The position numbers were made by a program, and so were the translations under genes. The notes under the pieces were generated by a model. The model had not been told where the DNA came from and made no database searches. It saw only the letters and a list, made by a program, of their open reading frames with translations. From positions 100,106 to 164,105 of the forward strand of contig JAHHGU010000004.1 in assembly GCA_019359765.1 (NCBI GenBank): DNA of 64,000 nt. The letters are read 5' to 3'. This document shows positions 52,997-62,841 of this stretch, piece after piece (position 1 is the first letter of the stretch; every line of letters starts with the position of its first letter). The DNA comes from Aphanothece sp. CMT-3BRIN-NPC111 (GTDB lineage: Bacteria > Cyanobacteriota > Cyanobacteriia > Cyanobacteriales > JAHHGU01).

Positions 52997-53980
52997 TTGC
53001 CTAAATTGCTTAAAGGGCTTGAACGCTGGCGTTTTTGGCTAATACCCCTACTGGCAGCTCCCAGTGTGCTGCTTGTTGTCGTAGCTTCCGGAACCACTTT
53101 AAAGTTAAATTTATCTGATTCTTGGCCGCAGCTGCGGAAAAATAGCTCAAATCGGGAGATGGCTGTTACTCAAAGTCCCTCTCTCCCGCAGCCAAAACCA
53201 ACTATAAAAAATCACCAAACTCATCAAGTTAACAAGCCGGTACAGAAAGCTACAGTTCCTCAAGATGTGGAAATGAAGATAGCGATCGCAATTAACGCTG
53301 ATATCGTCCCCGTCGCCACTTCTACAGCAGGGATTATCAAAAATGATGCAGGTCATGCCTTGCGAAGCCTTCCACCGCAAATTGGATTTTATCCTCAAGC
53401 GGCGGGTAACAAAATTGATTTTGGCTCCTGGAAAAGTCCAGGCTCAATTGTGATTGAAGCCAGAGACGGCGGCTTAGTTGCTGTTGGGGAACGGTGGTAC
53501 AGAGGCAAAGTTAGGCTGATTTCCCAAGGAAACAGCTTGTTAGCTGTCAACCATGTCCATCTGGAGCCTTACCTCTCTAGCGTTGTTGGCTCGGAAATGT
53601 TCAGCCACTGGCCTTTAGAAGCTCTGAAAGCTCAAGCCGTGGCTGCACGCTCTTATGCTTTAGTGCGGAAAACTGAATCGGCTAATCCCTTCTACGACTT
53701 GGGTGCAACTGAGGCTTGGCAGGTTTACAAAGGGGTACATAGTGAAGCCAGCACCACCCATACAGCAGTTCAGCAAACAGCGGGACAAATCCTTGTCTCT
53801 AAAGGTGAGATCGTTGACGCCATGTATGCAGATACGGACGAAACTTCTCGAAAAGCCCATGATGGCAAGGGGATGAGTCAGACAGGGGCAATGCTTTATG
53901 CCAAGCAAGGTTCCGACTACCTGCACATTCTGGGAACCTACTACCCTGGCAGTAGTTTAACAAGGCTTAACTTTCAATAG
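52997..53980 (+). CDS. SpoIID/LytB-domain protein
   Basis: A 327-residue protein with an N-terminal membrane anchor (about 14-32), a Ser/Pro/Gln-rich linker (about 50-90) and a SpoIID domain. Visible are NHVHLEPYLSSVVGSEMFSHW, ALKAQAVAARSYAL and HDGKGMSQTGAMLYAKQG, then ILGTYYPG. SpoIID enzymes are lytic transglycosylases acting on glycan strands; cyanobacterial members are thought to act in wall remodelling. The start appears to be TTG at 52997 with GTGAGG upstream. A strong palindrome lies 20 bases after the stop. Confidence 0.88.
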   Translation: MPKLLKGLERWRFWLIPLLAAPSVLLVVVASGTTLKLNLSDSWPQLRKNSSNREMAVTQSPSLPQPKPTIKNHQTHQVNKPVQKATVPQDVEMKIAIAINADIVPVATSTAGIIKNDAGHALRSLPPQIGFYPQAAGNKIDFGSWKSPGSIVIEARDGGLVAVGERWYRGKVRLISQGNSLLAVNHVHLEPYLSSVVGSEMFSHWPLEALKAQAVAARSYALVRKTESANPFYDLGATEAWQVYKGVHSEASTTHTAVQQTAGQILVSKGEIVDAMYADTDETSRKAHDGKGMSQTGAMLYAKQGSDYLHILGTYYPGSSLTRLNFQ

Positions 53981-53999
53981 ATATCTCCTGGCAAAGAAT

Positions 54000-54027
54000 G
54001 TAGAGACGCGCCATGGCGCGTCTCTAC
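54000..54027. terminator. Perfect 28-bp palindrome between convergent genes
   Basis: Arms GTAGAGACGCGCCA / TGGCGCGTCTCTAC with no loop. It lies between the convergent SpoIID and mtnP genes and could terminate both. It belongs to the dispersed GTAGAGACG palindrome family (also 15386, 61332). No long T-run follows. Confidence 0.5.
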
Positions 54028-54066
54028 TACTTAGGAGAGGTTTTACGTTGAATCAAGTCAACCTAG

Positions 54067-54939
54067 TTACAAATACTTGTTCAACAACAAAGTTAGCTTT
54101 TCCTTCGTAGCCGCAGGAACTTTATCTAAAGGGGTAAGAATTGCATGCTTCAAGGCGGAATGAGCATCTGATGCTGGAGGATTTTCGTTCAGACTCCGCA
54201 CGGTTTCTTGAATTACCTTTTGGGCATTAACGGCATTGCGTTGCAGATTGGCAATAATCATGTCTACCGTTACGCTGTCATGGTCTGAATGCCAGCAGTC
54301 GTAATCAGTAACTAGGGCTAATGTGGCATAGGCGATTTCTGCTTCTCTGGCTAACTTAGCCTCTGGTAAATTAGTCATACCAATAACTGTTCCGCCCCAA
54401 CTGCGGTAGAGATGCGATTCCGCCTTGGTAGAAAATGCTGGGCCTTCCATGCAGACATAAGTGCCACCGCGATGCAAGGTGACGTTAGGTAAGTTCAGAG
54501 AGGCGATCGCATCTGCCAAAACCCCAGCCAATTTGCCACAAACCGGGTCGCCAAAACCAATATGAGCGACAATTCCTTCCCCAAAAAAGGTAGAAGCTCT
54601 ATTCTTTGTGCGGTCAATAAACTGATCCGGCACTACCATATCCAGGGGTTTAGCTTCTTCTTTGAGGGAACCAACAGCTGAAGCAGAGATTAAATACTTA
54701 ACTCCAATTTGCTTCATAGCATAAATATTGGCTCGAAATGGCAACTCAGAGGGCATGAGATGATGATTACGACCGTGACGCGCCAGGAATGCAACCCGTG
54801 TCCCCTCCAGCGTGCCTACTATCAAGGCATCAGAAGGAGATCCAAAGGGCGTGTCAACTTGTACCTCTTCCACATCCTTGAGAGCGTCCATCTTGTAGAG
54901 GCCGCTGCCACCAATAATCCCAATATGAGCCTGAGCCAT
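54067..54939 (-). CDS. mtnP: S-methyl-5'-thioadenosine phosphorylase
   Basis: A 290-residue purine nucleoside phosphorylase-family enzyme that cleaves methylthioadenosine to adenine and methylthioribose-1-phosphate in methionine salvage. Landmarks: [73 protein letters not shown] and TDYDCW. These are diagnostic of MtnP. The ATG at 54939 ([11 protein letters not shown]) is the family start; the frame is open to 55008. Confidence 0.95.
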   Translation of the reverse strand: MAQAHIGIIGGSGLYKMDALKDVEEVQVDTPFGSPSDALIVGTLEGTRVAFLARHGRNHHLMPSELPFRANIYAMKQIGVKYLISASAVGSLKEEAKPLDMVVPDQFIDRTKNRASTFFGEGIVAHIGFGDPVCGKLAGVLADAIASLNLPNVTLHRGGTYVCMEGPAFSTKAESHLYRSWGGTVIGMTNLPEAKLAREAEIAYATLALVTDYDCWHSDHDSVTVDMIIANLQRNAVNAQKVIQETVRSLNENPPASDAHSALKHAILTPLDKVPAATKEKLTLLLNKYL

Positions 54940-55257
54940 TACTTCTTCCTTATGCCTTACTGAGTTGCTACTAAGCGCTGGAACGTTGAGAGTGTATTGC
55001 CAGCGCATCTATTTTGTCAATGCAATTGAGGCAAGTTATAGCAATTAGCAATTAGCTTTTAGCAATTAGCTTGAGCAGTTTCCAGTGAGAGCAGCACTGG
55101 GAGGGCGCATAGGGTTGAGGTCTATTGTCACTCTTCCATTATGGCGACTCCTATACCATAACGGCCGGCAGCAACCACCAAAGTCGGAGTGGGTTAGTAT
55201 TGGATGTAGTCCGAGAGCGATCGCCACAGTCACCTGTGCGCTAGTACCTACCCAGTT

Positions 55258-55740
55258 ATGAGTTCAAAAGATTCCACCAGCCATTTTAGCCTTGACGGTG
55301 TTTACAGTTGCCCAGTCTGTCACCACGGTCAGATTGCCGCTATGCCCTTAATGGATACTTTTGCTTGTAACTTTTGCCGCCACATTTTCACATCCGATCC
55401 GCTGCAACAGTCCTTGACGATGGCAGATAGTTCATCACCCGTAACTTGGCGCTGGAATGGTCGAGCTTGGCGAGGTGCCAATCGCAACGGTGTTGAGTTG
55501 GGTTGGGGTGTGGGATTAGGTGCGATCGCATTAGTACTACTACCGACAACTATAGTCGCGTTGAGTGCCTATATTTTTCCCCCAGCAGATGGTAGTCCCT
55601 TTTCTTGGATTCCCACCTTTTGGATTGGGTTAACTTTTTTGTGCCATTCTGCTTTTGTAGCGAGTGTTATTGTTGAGTATTATCAATTTCCAGTGTTTGC
55701 ATATTGGAAGGCAATACAGCGGCATCTGTTGCAGAATTAA
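55258..55740 (+). CDS. Conserved cyanobacterial membrane protein with zinc-ribbon N-terminus
   Basis: A 160-residue protein. A four-cysteine ribbon (CPVCHHG...CNFCRHIF) at about residues 18-43 is followed by a short linker and the motif WRWNGRAWRGANRNG. Two transmembrane segments follow (about 83-108 and 120-140). The combination is typical of a cyanobacterial family of unknown function. It stands alone. The start at 55258 is supported by the position of the ribbon. Confidence 0.7.
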   Translation: MSSKDSTSHFSLDGVYSCPVCHHGQIAAMPLMDTFACNFCRHIFTSDPLQQSLTMADSSSPVTWRWNGRAWRGANRNGVELGWGVGLGAIALVLLPTTIVALSAYIFPPADGSPFSWIPTFWIGLTFLCHSAFVASVIVEYYQFPVFAYWKAIQRHLLQN

Positions 55741-56169
55741 TTTAATTGCACCACTGATAAGTAGAGGCACAACAAATAACGGCACTTGAACAAAAATTAA
55801 GCTCAAATAAGCCCTAAACTTGCTTTGTACGCAGCAAATATTGCCATTGATTATTTAATATAATGCCCGATTAATATCAAATCCGCTTGCTTCGGGATTA
55901 TATCTTCGCTTTTGGGACTGGGGACTAGGGTCTGTTTTCCAACCTGGAGATCCCCCTAAATCAGAGTTAAAAAGGGGGACTTTGGCTAAATTATCCCCCC
56001 TTAAAAAGGGGGGCTGGGGGGGATCTAAGTTTCAGGCTTTCGGTGCGTAAGTTTTGACAAAATTATCCACCCGCGCTGCCCTTACCCCCTCCCCTTGATA
56101 AGGGGAGGGTTGGGGTGGGGTGTACTATATTTAGATGTAAAGCGATGTATTTCTTCCAAGAGAGGCATA
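55741..56169. other. Intergenic region with G/C-tract dispersed repeats
   Basis: It contains a dispersed repeat with the arms GATCCCCC and GGGGGATC (about 55950-56022) and internal AAAGGGGG / CCCCCCTT blocks. A second repeat, CCCCTCCCCTTGATAAGGGG, lies at about 56088-56107. Both resemble repeats common in cyanobacterial intergenic DNA. The long frame from 56095 through this region is not coding. Confidence 0.55.
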
Positions 56170-57213
56170 ATGCTTGATGGCATCAACTTAAAGAAAACAG
56201 GGGAAAGATGGGATTTTCTAAGTGAAGCCGCTTTAGAAGATTTTGCTTGGGCAAATTTACCTCAGCTTTTAGGCTTAACTCCTCTCAGGCGGCAATACTT
56301 TATTAATGGTCAAATTTGTGACATTTTAGCCTTGGGTAAAAATCAGCAATTAGTAGTGCTGGAGCTTAAAAATACTGAAGATAGATATATTGTTCAACAG
56401 CTAACCCGTTATTACCATGCCTTACTAGAAGAAAAACCTTTTAATAAAGAAATAAACTATGAGCAGCCGATCAGGTTAGTGGCAATTGCACCAAATTTTC
56501 ATCGGGATAACTACACAGATAGAAAGTATAACCACCTGTCTATCGAGTTTTTACAGTTTAAGCTTTTGGTGGATAATGAGAAGTGTTATTTACAGATCAA
56601 AGACTTAGACAATGAAAAAGTATCAAAATTAGAAATACATTATCAAGAAAAACATAGTAACGATCTTCTACCCGAAGTACCTAGAAAACTTATCAATTTT
56701 CTTGCTAACTGTAATGAAATTGATCGAAATGCTATTTTAAAAATTCGTCATAAAATCCTTAGTTTTGACAGTCGCATGAAAGAATTTGTTGAAGCTAACA
56801 GTATTGAATATGGCAAAGGAAAAAGCTATCCCTGCGCCGAAATTTATTTGGATAAGTCCAAGGATGGTTCTAATTACACACCTTACTTATTCTTAAAGTT
56901 ACCAGATCCCGATCCTTTGCACAAGGCAGCTATTTTGAGAATGCGTGTTCAAAATGATAATGGCTGGAACAAATTTACTGCACTAATTTACTCTTTAAGA
57001 GGACTGAGAGCCTCTAGGGGCAGAGGTCAAGCTACTTTTAGTTATCCTAAATTTATTGACCTGATAAATCGTTGGTTTAAGGATCATAGAAATAATGAAA
57101 AACTTTTGATATGTTATAAAAACTATGAAACACTAATCACAACTAAAAGCAACTCGATAGATTTGCTTATTGATATTGCTTTCAAAGCATGGCTAACTAG
57201 ACTAGCGAAATAA
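56170..57213 (+). CDS. NucS/DUF91-like PD-(D/E)xK nuclease
   Basis: A 347-residue protein. The N-terminal nuclease fold has the helix LSEAALEDFAWANLPQLLGL, then RRQYFINGQICDILAL (catalytic Asp) and QQLVVLELKN (E-x-K), matching the endonuclease NucS/RecB-like DUF91 group. The rest (about 150-347) is charged and unique. It includes a basic stretch near SLRGLRASRGRGQATF that could bind nucleic acid. The ATG at 56170 gives the canonical start. AT-rich codon use compared with neighbours may point to transfer. A repair or defence function is possible. Confidence 0.75.
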   Translation: MLDGINLKKTGERWDFLSEAALEDFAWANLPQLLGLTPLRRQYFINGQICDILALGKNQQLVVLELKNTEDRYIVQQLTRYYHALLEEKPFNKEINYEQPIRLVAIAPNFHRDNYTDRKYNHLSIEFLQFKLLVDNEKCYLQIKDLDNEKVSKLEIHYQEKHSNDLLPEVPRKLINFLANCNEIDRNAILKIRHKILSFDSRMKEFVEANSIEYGKGKSYPCAEIYLDKSKDGSNYTPYLFLKLPDPDPLHKAAILRMRVQNDNGWNKFTALIYSLRGLRASRGRGQATFSYPKFIDLINRWFKDHRNNEKLLICYKNYETLITTKSNSIDLLIDIAFKAWLTRLAK

Positions 57214-57380
57214 AAATACATCTCTAGCAAACTTCAAAATCTCTGATTAATCTCTTTTCTCTGCATCTCTGGGAATTTAATCAGAATTAGCTTAACAAAA
57301 AATTACAGGGCATTCTCAAAGATGAAGAATGCCCTGGTGTATGATGCTTATTAATCAAAGTTTTAATTATTTCCGCAACT

Positions 57381-57581
57381 CTAGCTTAGTGAAGCACCAC
57401 TGCGATCGTAACTAGCAATAAAGCTGGGATGTGGCTGACCTTGAATGTGATTCCAATATTCAGCAGCTTCCGGGGGCATACCAACTTCAGCAGATACACG
57501 GCTCAACATGGATTGCTGACGGTTCTTAACGAGGTGGTGGTGGCGCATCATTAAAGAGCGAGCTTGTTGTTCAGTAGACAT
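57381..57581 (-). CDS. Small conserved hypothetical protein
   Basis: A 66-residue soluble protein, His/Gln/Met-rich (SLMMRHHHLVKNRQQSML), followed by RVSAEVGMPPEAAEYW and a C-terminal PHPSFIASYDRSGASLS. It starts at an ATG preceded by GAGGG. The composition and a clear ribosome-binding site suggest a real gene; no function is known to me. Confidence 0.55.
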   Translation of the reverse strand: MSTEQQARSLMMRHHHLVKNRQQSMLSRVSAEVGMPPEAAEYWNHIQGQPHPSFIASYDRSGASLS

Positions 57582-57761
57582 TTTTATACCCTCGGTGTTG
57601 CTTAAGTTATCTATAACTGTTTTTTGCTTCTCTAATCACTATAACAGAATATTCTGTATCAAATACTACAAAACGGATAAGGTTACAAAAATTAATAAAG
57701 CACCTGCTTGACAGGCATTATGTCAGTCTAAATGATAAGCCTTTAAGCGGACATGATATCA

Positions 57762-58583
57762 CTACTGCCCTTGCAATAGCCAAAAGCCGCTATAAGTCAT
57801 TCCAGAATCATCTGGTTGCACTAGCAAGAAGTGCAGTCCACTACTCATCTGCTTGCGGCTTTCATATGTCTGTGCCGCCGCCGCGACCTCTTTATCTTCA
57901 AAAGTGGCAACAATCCAGCGGTCTACTAACCCAGCTTCTAATACTAAGCCAGCTGGCTCACCCACTATGTAATTCAGCGATACCGGACGAGCTTCTTGTA
58001 GCCAACGTGCCAATCGCATTGATTGCCGCCCGCCATAAATTACCACACCTGGAACTGCAACTGTTGACGCCAAGCCCAAATTGATAGGTCGCAGAAATTC
58101 CGGCATTTCTAGAATTGGAATCGGTCGTTCTGCAAACGCCTCCTCGATATCACCAGCTGGGAGTGTGGCAAAGCGCCATTCTTCCCCCCAGAGGTTTTCT
58201 GGTAGTGGTGTAGGCGGTGGCTTGTCCAGGGCTAAAGGATTGTAAGCTTCCCCACTTTGGGAGTAATTCTGCGCTTTCTCTAACAACAGCTGTTTAAGAG
58301 CATCGGTGTGGCGAGTTGCTTCCACCCTAATTCCCAACTGTTGAGCAGCAGCCTCAATTAAACTCAAAGACTGTGGACGAAATACTTGGATAACATTCGG
58401 CAAATTACCACCAGCGGCTTTAAGCAGCTGAGAAACTAACCATTTGGCGATCGCTTGTGACTGAGGGCACAAGGCTTGATAAGTAAAGCTGCCTGTTAAA
58501 TCACAAACTAATAATTCCCACAATACCTCTCCAGAGGTATCGCGCAACGGACGCCTGTAAAAATCAGCTTGCCAAACTATCAT
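57762..58583 (-). CDS. Tab2/Atab2 family RNA-binding protein
   Basis: A 273-residue protein of the Tab2/Atab2 family. Plant and algal homologues bind psaB mRNA and help photosystem I translation and assembly. Signatures: MIVWQADFYRRPLRD at the N-terminus, NVIQVFRPQSLSLIEAA, WGEEWRFATLPAGDIEEAF, and the C-terminal GLHFLLVQPDDSGMTYSGFWLL. The protein looks complete. Its ATG at 58583 directly adjoins the terminus of a MITE, and the AAGAAG of that terminus is the only Shine-Dalgarno candidate. Confidence 0.9.
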   Translation of the reverse strand: MIVWQADFYRRPLRDTSGEVLWELLVCDLTGSFTYQALCPQSQAIAKWLVSQLLKAAGGNLPNVIQVFRPQSLSLIEAAAQQLGIRVEATRHTDALKQLLLEKAQNYSQSGEAYNPLALDKPPPTPLPENLWGEEWRFATLPAGDIEEAFAERPIPILEMPEFLRPINLGLASTVAVPGVVIYGGRQSMRLARWLQEARPVSLNYIVGEPAGLVLEAGLVDRWIVATFEDKEVAAAAQTYESRKQMSSGLHFLLVQPDDSGMTYSGFWLLQGQ

Positions 58584-58697
58584 TAGACTTCTTGCAAAAA
58601 TATTGATATTAGTTTTTTAGTACGCAGATGAAAGCAGATGCACGCAGATAAACGCAGATAATTTACAAGATTTAATTTACTGCTTGCAAGAGGTCTA
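58584..58697. mobile_element. MITE copy directly abutting the tab2 start codon
   Basis: A 114-bp element with ends TAGACTTCTTGCAAAAA and CTTGCAAGAGGTCTA. It contains TACGCAGATG and repeated ACGCAGATAA units. It is the best-preserved relative of the remnants at 16810-16901 and 26276-26401. TA lies at both outer ends. Read on the minus strand it ends ...GCAAGAAGTCTA, directly followed by the ATG of tab2. Confidence 0.75.
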
Positions 58698-58740
58698 TTT
58701 TTCTCTCAAATAGTTACAGCCTAACCTGAATAATTTTTTT

Positions 58741-58832
58741 TAACGCAGAGGAGCGCAAAGGATAGCGCAGAGGAACGCAGAGAAATATATCCTCCTCTGC
58801 GTACCTTGGCGTTAACCTCTGCGTCCTACCCT
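58741..58832. repeat. AACGCAGAGG-type inverted repeat
   Basis: Several AACGCAGAGG / CCTCTGCGTT units in both orientations (for example AACGCAGAGGAGCGCAAAGG and CCTCCTCTGCGTACC) form a large imperfect hairpin. Related CGCAAAGACGCAAAG-type runs occur at 23592 and 26237. It is non-coding and lies downstream of glgP. Confidence 0.55.
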
Positions 58833-58878
58833 GCGGGAAGCCGCTGCGCGTCTATGCGTTTCCAAAAAAGGAAAACGT

Positions 58879-61074
58879 CTATGCTATAACACTTGCCAGA
58901 ATTGGTTTAGCACCAGCGGAACAACCAGGCGCATACATTTGAGTAACATAATCGGCAACCATCCGATCTGTATTAAACAGTGGCGCATTTGTCTTAATCG
59001 ATGTCTTCATCATCTGAATCCAGCGGTGAGGAATGCCATTGGCATCTTGGTCGTAATAGAGAGGAACTATTTCCTCTTCCAGTAGCTGATACAGGGATTC
59101 AGAATCGATACGATCCTGCAACTCTTGATCGCTGGTGTGAGCATCTTCACCGATCGCCCAGCCATTGATCCCCTTGCCATCTGCACCTGCTTGATAACCT
59201 TCGCACCACCAGCCATCAAGGACACTACAATTGATGCCGCCGTTGAAGCAGACTTTTTCACCACTTGTACCGGAAGCTTCTAGGGGGCGACGCGGGTTGT
59301 TGAGCCAGACATCAACGCCTTGCACCAGCTTTTGCCCGGTGTAAATGTCGTAGTTTTCAATTAAGGCAACTCGGCTGAAAATGCTTTGGTGCTTGCACCA
59401 CTCCATCAACCGTTGGATAATTCGCTTGCCTTCCTCATCGTGTGGGTGAGCTTTGCCTGCGAAGATAATTTGCACCGGCCGTTCCGCATTGCCAAAAATC
59501 CTCAAGGCGCGTTCGGCATCCCGCAGCAGCAAGTCACCCCGTTTATAGGGGCTAAAGCGTCGCGCAAATCCAATCGTCAGCACGTTGGGGTCTAGCAGTT
59601 GGTCTGCGGCGTCGATGCGGTGTTGTTCTTCACCCCGATTAGCCCTGGCAGTTTTTACCTTAGACCGGGTATGGGCAATTAGGCGTTCTTTAAGAACTTG
59701 GTGACGCCACCAGATTTCCTGATCGGGAATATCATCTACCTTTGCCCACGTTTGCGGATCGGCTACATTCGTTGCCCAATCATCACCCAAGTACTCGGAA
59801 TACAAGTCAGCCATGAGAGGGGCTGTCCAAGTGGGAGCATGGACGCCGTTGGTAATATAACCAATTGGCACTTTGTCTTCAGGTCGCTCTGGGTAGAGAA
59901 TGTTCCACATCTTGCGAGAAACCTCGCCGTGGAGTTTGCTGACACCATTGGCAGCACGACACATCCGCAGTGCTAAAACGGTCATACCAAATGGTTCCCA
60001 GGGGTCACCGAGGCGACGTGCGCCCAGTGCCAGGAATTGCTCGCGGGATAAGCCTAGTGAAGGCCAGTAATGAGCGAAGTAGGAGTCCATTAGGTCTGAT
60101 GAGAAGACATCGTGACCAGCGGGGACTGGGGTGTGAGTGGTGAAGACACAGCGATCGCGCACCGATGCCTCAACATCATAAAAAGACTTGCCAGTACGCT
60201 TAATTTCTTCTCGGGCAATTTCTAGGGTGCAGAACGCCGCATGGCCTTCATTCATGTGACATACAGAAGGATTGATCCCCACTGCTTGCAGCGCCCGCAC
60301 GCCCCCAATTCCCAGCAACACTTCCTGGGCAATGCGAGTATCCTGATTGCCGCCGTACAAATGACCTGTCAACCATCTGTCAACCGGGTCATTATCGTGT
60401 CGGTCTGTATCCAGCAGATAAAGATTGACTCGACCAACTCGAACCAGCCAGATTTGCGCTTTCACAATCCGCTGCCGAATTTCTAGTTCAATCGTTATCG
60501 GTTCCCCTTGCTCGTTCTTTACTGGCTCTAAGGCCATTTGCTCGAACAAATTGTTATCGTAGTTCTCTTCTTGCCAGCCGTAGCGGTTCAACTGCTGATG
60601 GAAGTAACCTTGACGATACAGTAGTCCCACTCCAACCAAAGGAACGCCTAGATCGGAGGCAGACTTGAGGTGATCCCCGGCTAAAATTCCTAAGCCGCCT
60701 GAGTATATGGGCAAGGATTCGTGGATGCCAAATTCAGCACAGAAATAAGCAATAGGGTTAGATTTGGAAATTTGGGGTGCAACTTTACTAGCCCAGGTAT
60801 CGGTTTGGGCCATGTAATTGTCGAACTCTTGGGCGAGGGCTTTGACACGTTTGATGTAAACCGGGTCGTTAGCTAGCTGTGTCAAACGCACGTAACTTGT
60901 AGACTCTAGCACCGCCACTGGGTTGTGTTTAAGCTGATGCCACTGTTCGGGATCGATGTTGCGAAATAGAGAAATCCGGTCGTTTGTCCAACTCCACCAA
61001 TAGTTATAAGCTAGGTCTGCTAATCGCTTGAGGGGAAACGGTAACTTCGCACGCAGCGTCTCAATTGTTGTCAT
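58879..61074 (-). CDS. glgP: Alpha-glucan (glycogen) phosphorylase
   Basis: A 731-residue GT35 enzyme that releases glucose-1-phosphate from glycogen. It belongs to the shorter, alpha-glucan phosphorylase branch (N-terminal LPFPLKRLADLAYNYWWSW). Landmarks: YFCAEFGIHESLPIYSGGLG, HMNEGHAAF, FTTHTPVPAGHD, GFARRFSPYKRGDLLL, IIFAGKAHPHDEEGKR and EASGTSGEKVCFNGGINCSV, in which Lys carries PLP. The ATG at 61074 fits the family; the open frame to 61131 is not conserved. Confidence 0.93.
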   Translation of the reverse strand: MTTIETLRAKLPFPLKRLADLAYNYWWSWTNDRISLFRNIDPEQWHQLKHNPVAVLESTSYVRLTQLANDPVYIKRVKALAQEFDNYMAQTDTWASKVAPQISKSNPIAYFCAEFGIHESLPIYSGGLGILAGDHLKSASDLGVPLVGVGLLYRQGYFHQQLNRYGWQEENYDNNLFEQMALEPVKNEQGEPITIELEIRQRIVKAQIWLVRVGRVNLYLLDTDRHDNDPVDRWLTGHLYGGNQDTRIAQEVLLGIGGVRALQAVGINPSVCHMNEGHAAFCTLEIAREEIKRTGKSFYDVEASVRDRCVFTTHTPVPAGHDVFSSDLMDSYFAHYWPSLGLSREQFLALGARRLGDPWEPFGMTVLALRMCRAANGVSKLHGEVSRKMWNILYPERPEDKVPIGYITNGVHAPTWTAPLMADLYSEYLGDDWATNVADPQTWAKVDDIPDQEIWWRHQVLKERLIAHTRSKVKTARANRGEEQHRIDAADQLLDPNVLTIGFARRFSPYKRGDLLLRDAERALRIFGNAERPVQIIFAGKAHPHDEEGKRIIQRLMEWCKHQSIFSRVALIENYDIYTGQKLVQGVDVWLNNPRRPLEASGTSGEKVCFNGGINCSVLDGWWCEGYQAGADGKGINGWAIGEDAHTSDQELQDRIDSESLYQLLEEEIVPLYYDQDANGIPHRWIQMMKTSIKTNAPLFNTDRMVADYVTQMYAPGCSAGAKPILASVIA

Positions 61075-61544
61075 CAGTTCTAGTTTGCTTCTCAGACTCG
61101 TTTGTGTGAAACCCGACAATGGTACAGCCAATCCCGATTAATTTACTGCCATTTGGGGTGAATGTGATGCTTCTGAATCGGGAGATGGACAATTTTGTCA
61201 AGACAATTATTCTATTGTCTATTGCCCATAAGTCATAGTTTGCCAGTCTTTTAAAGATAAATGGTGTTTAATTACACTTTCTCTAGTTTTTAATCTAAAT
61301 TTTCTGAAAAATGCATGTACCTCTCCAACAAAGAGACGTTCCATCGGAACGTCTCTACTAAAGAATTTAGGTTGCCAGTCGTAGCAGTAGCTGCACAGAA
61401 AACTGCGATCGCCTATTGTATAAGCTAGGATCGCCGCAGTACAAGCTCTGAGTGGGTGTAACCTGTCTCAGTCAAGGCGGCATTGCAGTTAAATTGGTAA
61501 AGTACCAACAGCGCGTTAACCTTTAATCAACATCGCTTTATACT
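61075..61544. other. Divergent promoter region of glgP and avtA
   Basis: It contains the hairpin AGAGACGTTCC-ATC-GGAACGTCTCT (61332-61356), one of the AGACG palindrome family, and one HIP1 site. No gene or clear operator was recognised. Confidence 0.55.
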
Positions 61545-62831
61545 ATGAACCCTGCCCTGACTCAATTTGGCGATCAGATGTCCCACCTGACTGGGGTGCG
61601 GGCAATTATGAAAGACATTATTGAAACCCTGCAAGCTGGTAGTGGGCAGGAATTTATTAACTTAAGCGCTGGTAATCCGGTAATTTTGCCAGAGGTAGAG
61701 CAACTGTGGCGGGATTGCACGACGGAACTGCTGGCTAGTTCGGAATACGGGGAAGTAGTTTGCCGTTACGGGTCGAGTCAAGGATATCAGCCCTTGATTG
61801 ATGCGGTGATTCAAGATTTCAATCGCCGCTATGGGCTGAATTTAAGCGATCGCAATATCCTGATTACCCCCGGCAGCCAAAGTTTATATTTCTATGCAGC
61901 CAATGCTTTTGGAGGATATACCAGCAGCGGCAACTTGAAGCAAATAGTCCTACCCTTGAGTCCGGACTATACAGGTTATGGCGGTATTACTTTAGTCCCA
62001 GAAGCATTATTCGCTTACAAGCCTTACCTAGATGTCGATGCAGCTGCCCATCAATTCAAATACCGACCCGACTTTAGCCAGCTGACAATTACTGAAAATA
62101 CTGGTTGCGTCCTGTTTTCTCGCCCCTGCAACCCTACAGGCAACGTCCTCACAGATGAAGAGGTGAAAAAAATAGCCGCTCTAGCAGCACCTCATGATGT
62201 GCCAGTATTAATTGACTCTGCTTATGGTCCTCCTTTCCCAGCTTTGAACTTTACAGAGATGACGCCAGTATTTGGGGGTAATGTTCTCCACTGCATGAGC
62301 TTATCTAAGGCGGGACTACCAGGAGAACGTATTGGGATTGCTATTGGAGACGCGCAGCTGATTGGGGTGCTACAGTCGTTCCAGACGAATATGTGTATTC
62401 ATTCCTCGCGCTATGGACAAGCGATCGCCGCTCGTGCAATTGCCTCTGGTGCCCTCTCTGAGCTCGCGATTCAAGTAATTCGGCCTTACTACCAAAACAA
62501 GTTCACGGTTGTAGAAACAACCCTTGAGCAAGCAATGCCCAAAGATTTGCCCTGGCTACTTCATCGTGGGGAAGGAGCAATCTTTGCTTGGCTGTGGTTC
62601 CAGGATCTGCCGATTACCGATTGGGAGTTATACCAGCAACTAAAGCAAGTAGGTGTGATTGTTGTGCCTGGTAGCTCTTTCTTCCCTGGTTTAAACGAGG
62701 ATTGGTCGCATAAGGAACAGTGTATCCGCATCAGCCTCACTGCCACTGACGAAGAAATTGAAACGGGAATGCGGCGTCTGGCTGAGGTGGTAGAGAAAGT
62801 TTATCAAAAAGTTATGAGTGTTAAGTGTTGA
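61545..62831 (+). CDS. avtA: Valine-pyruvate aminotransferase
   Basis: A 428-residue fold-type I PLP aminotransferase. Landmarks: [62 protein letters not shown], and the PLP lysine in [18 protein letters not shown]. The match to AvtA is clear; AvtA interconverts valine/2-oxoisovalerate and alanine/pyruvate. rimM begins 10 bases after the stop, so the two genes form an operon. Confidence 0.92.
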   Translation: MNPALTQFGDQMSHLTGVRAIMKDIIETLQAGSGQEFINLSAGNPVILPEVEQLWRDCTTELLASSEYGEVVCRYGSSQGYQPLIDAVIQDFNRRYGLNLSDRNILITPGSQSLYFYAANAFGGYTSSGNLKQIVLPLSPDYTGYGGITLVPEALFAYKPYLDVDAAAHQFKYRPDFSQLTITENTGCVLFSRPCNPTGNVLTDEEVKKIAALAAPHDVPVLIDSAYGPPFPALNFTEMTPVFGGNVLHCMSLSKAGLPGERIGIAIGDAQLIGVLQSFQTNMCIHSSRYGQAIAARAIASGALSELAIQVIRPYYQNKFTVVETTLEQAMPKDLPWLLHRGEGAIFAWLWFQDLPITDWELYQQLKQVGVIVVPGSSFFPGLNEDWSHKEQCIRISLTATDEEIETGMRRLAEVVEKVYQKVMSVKC

Positions 62832-62841
62832 ATTAAAAACT

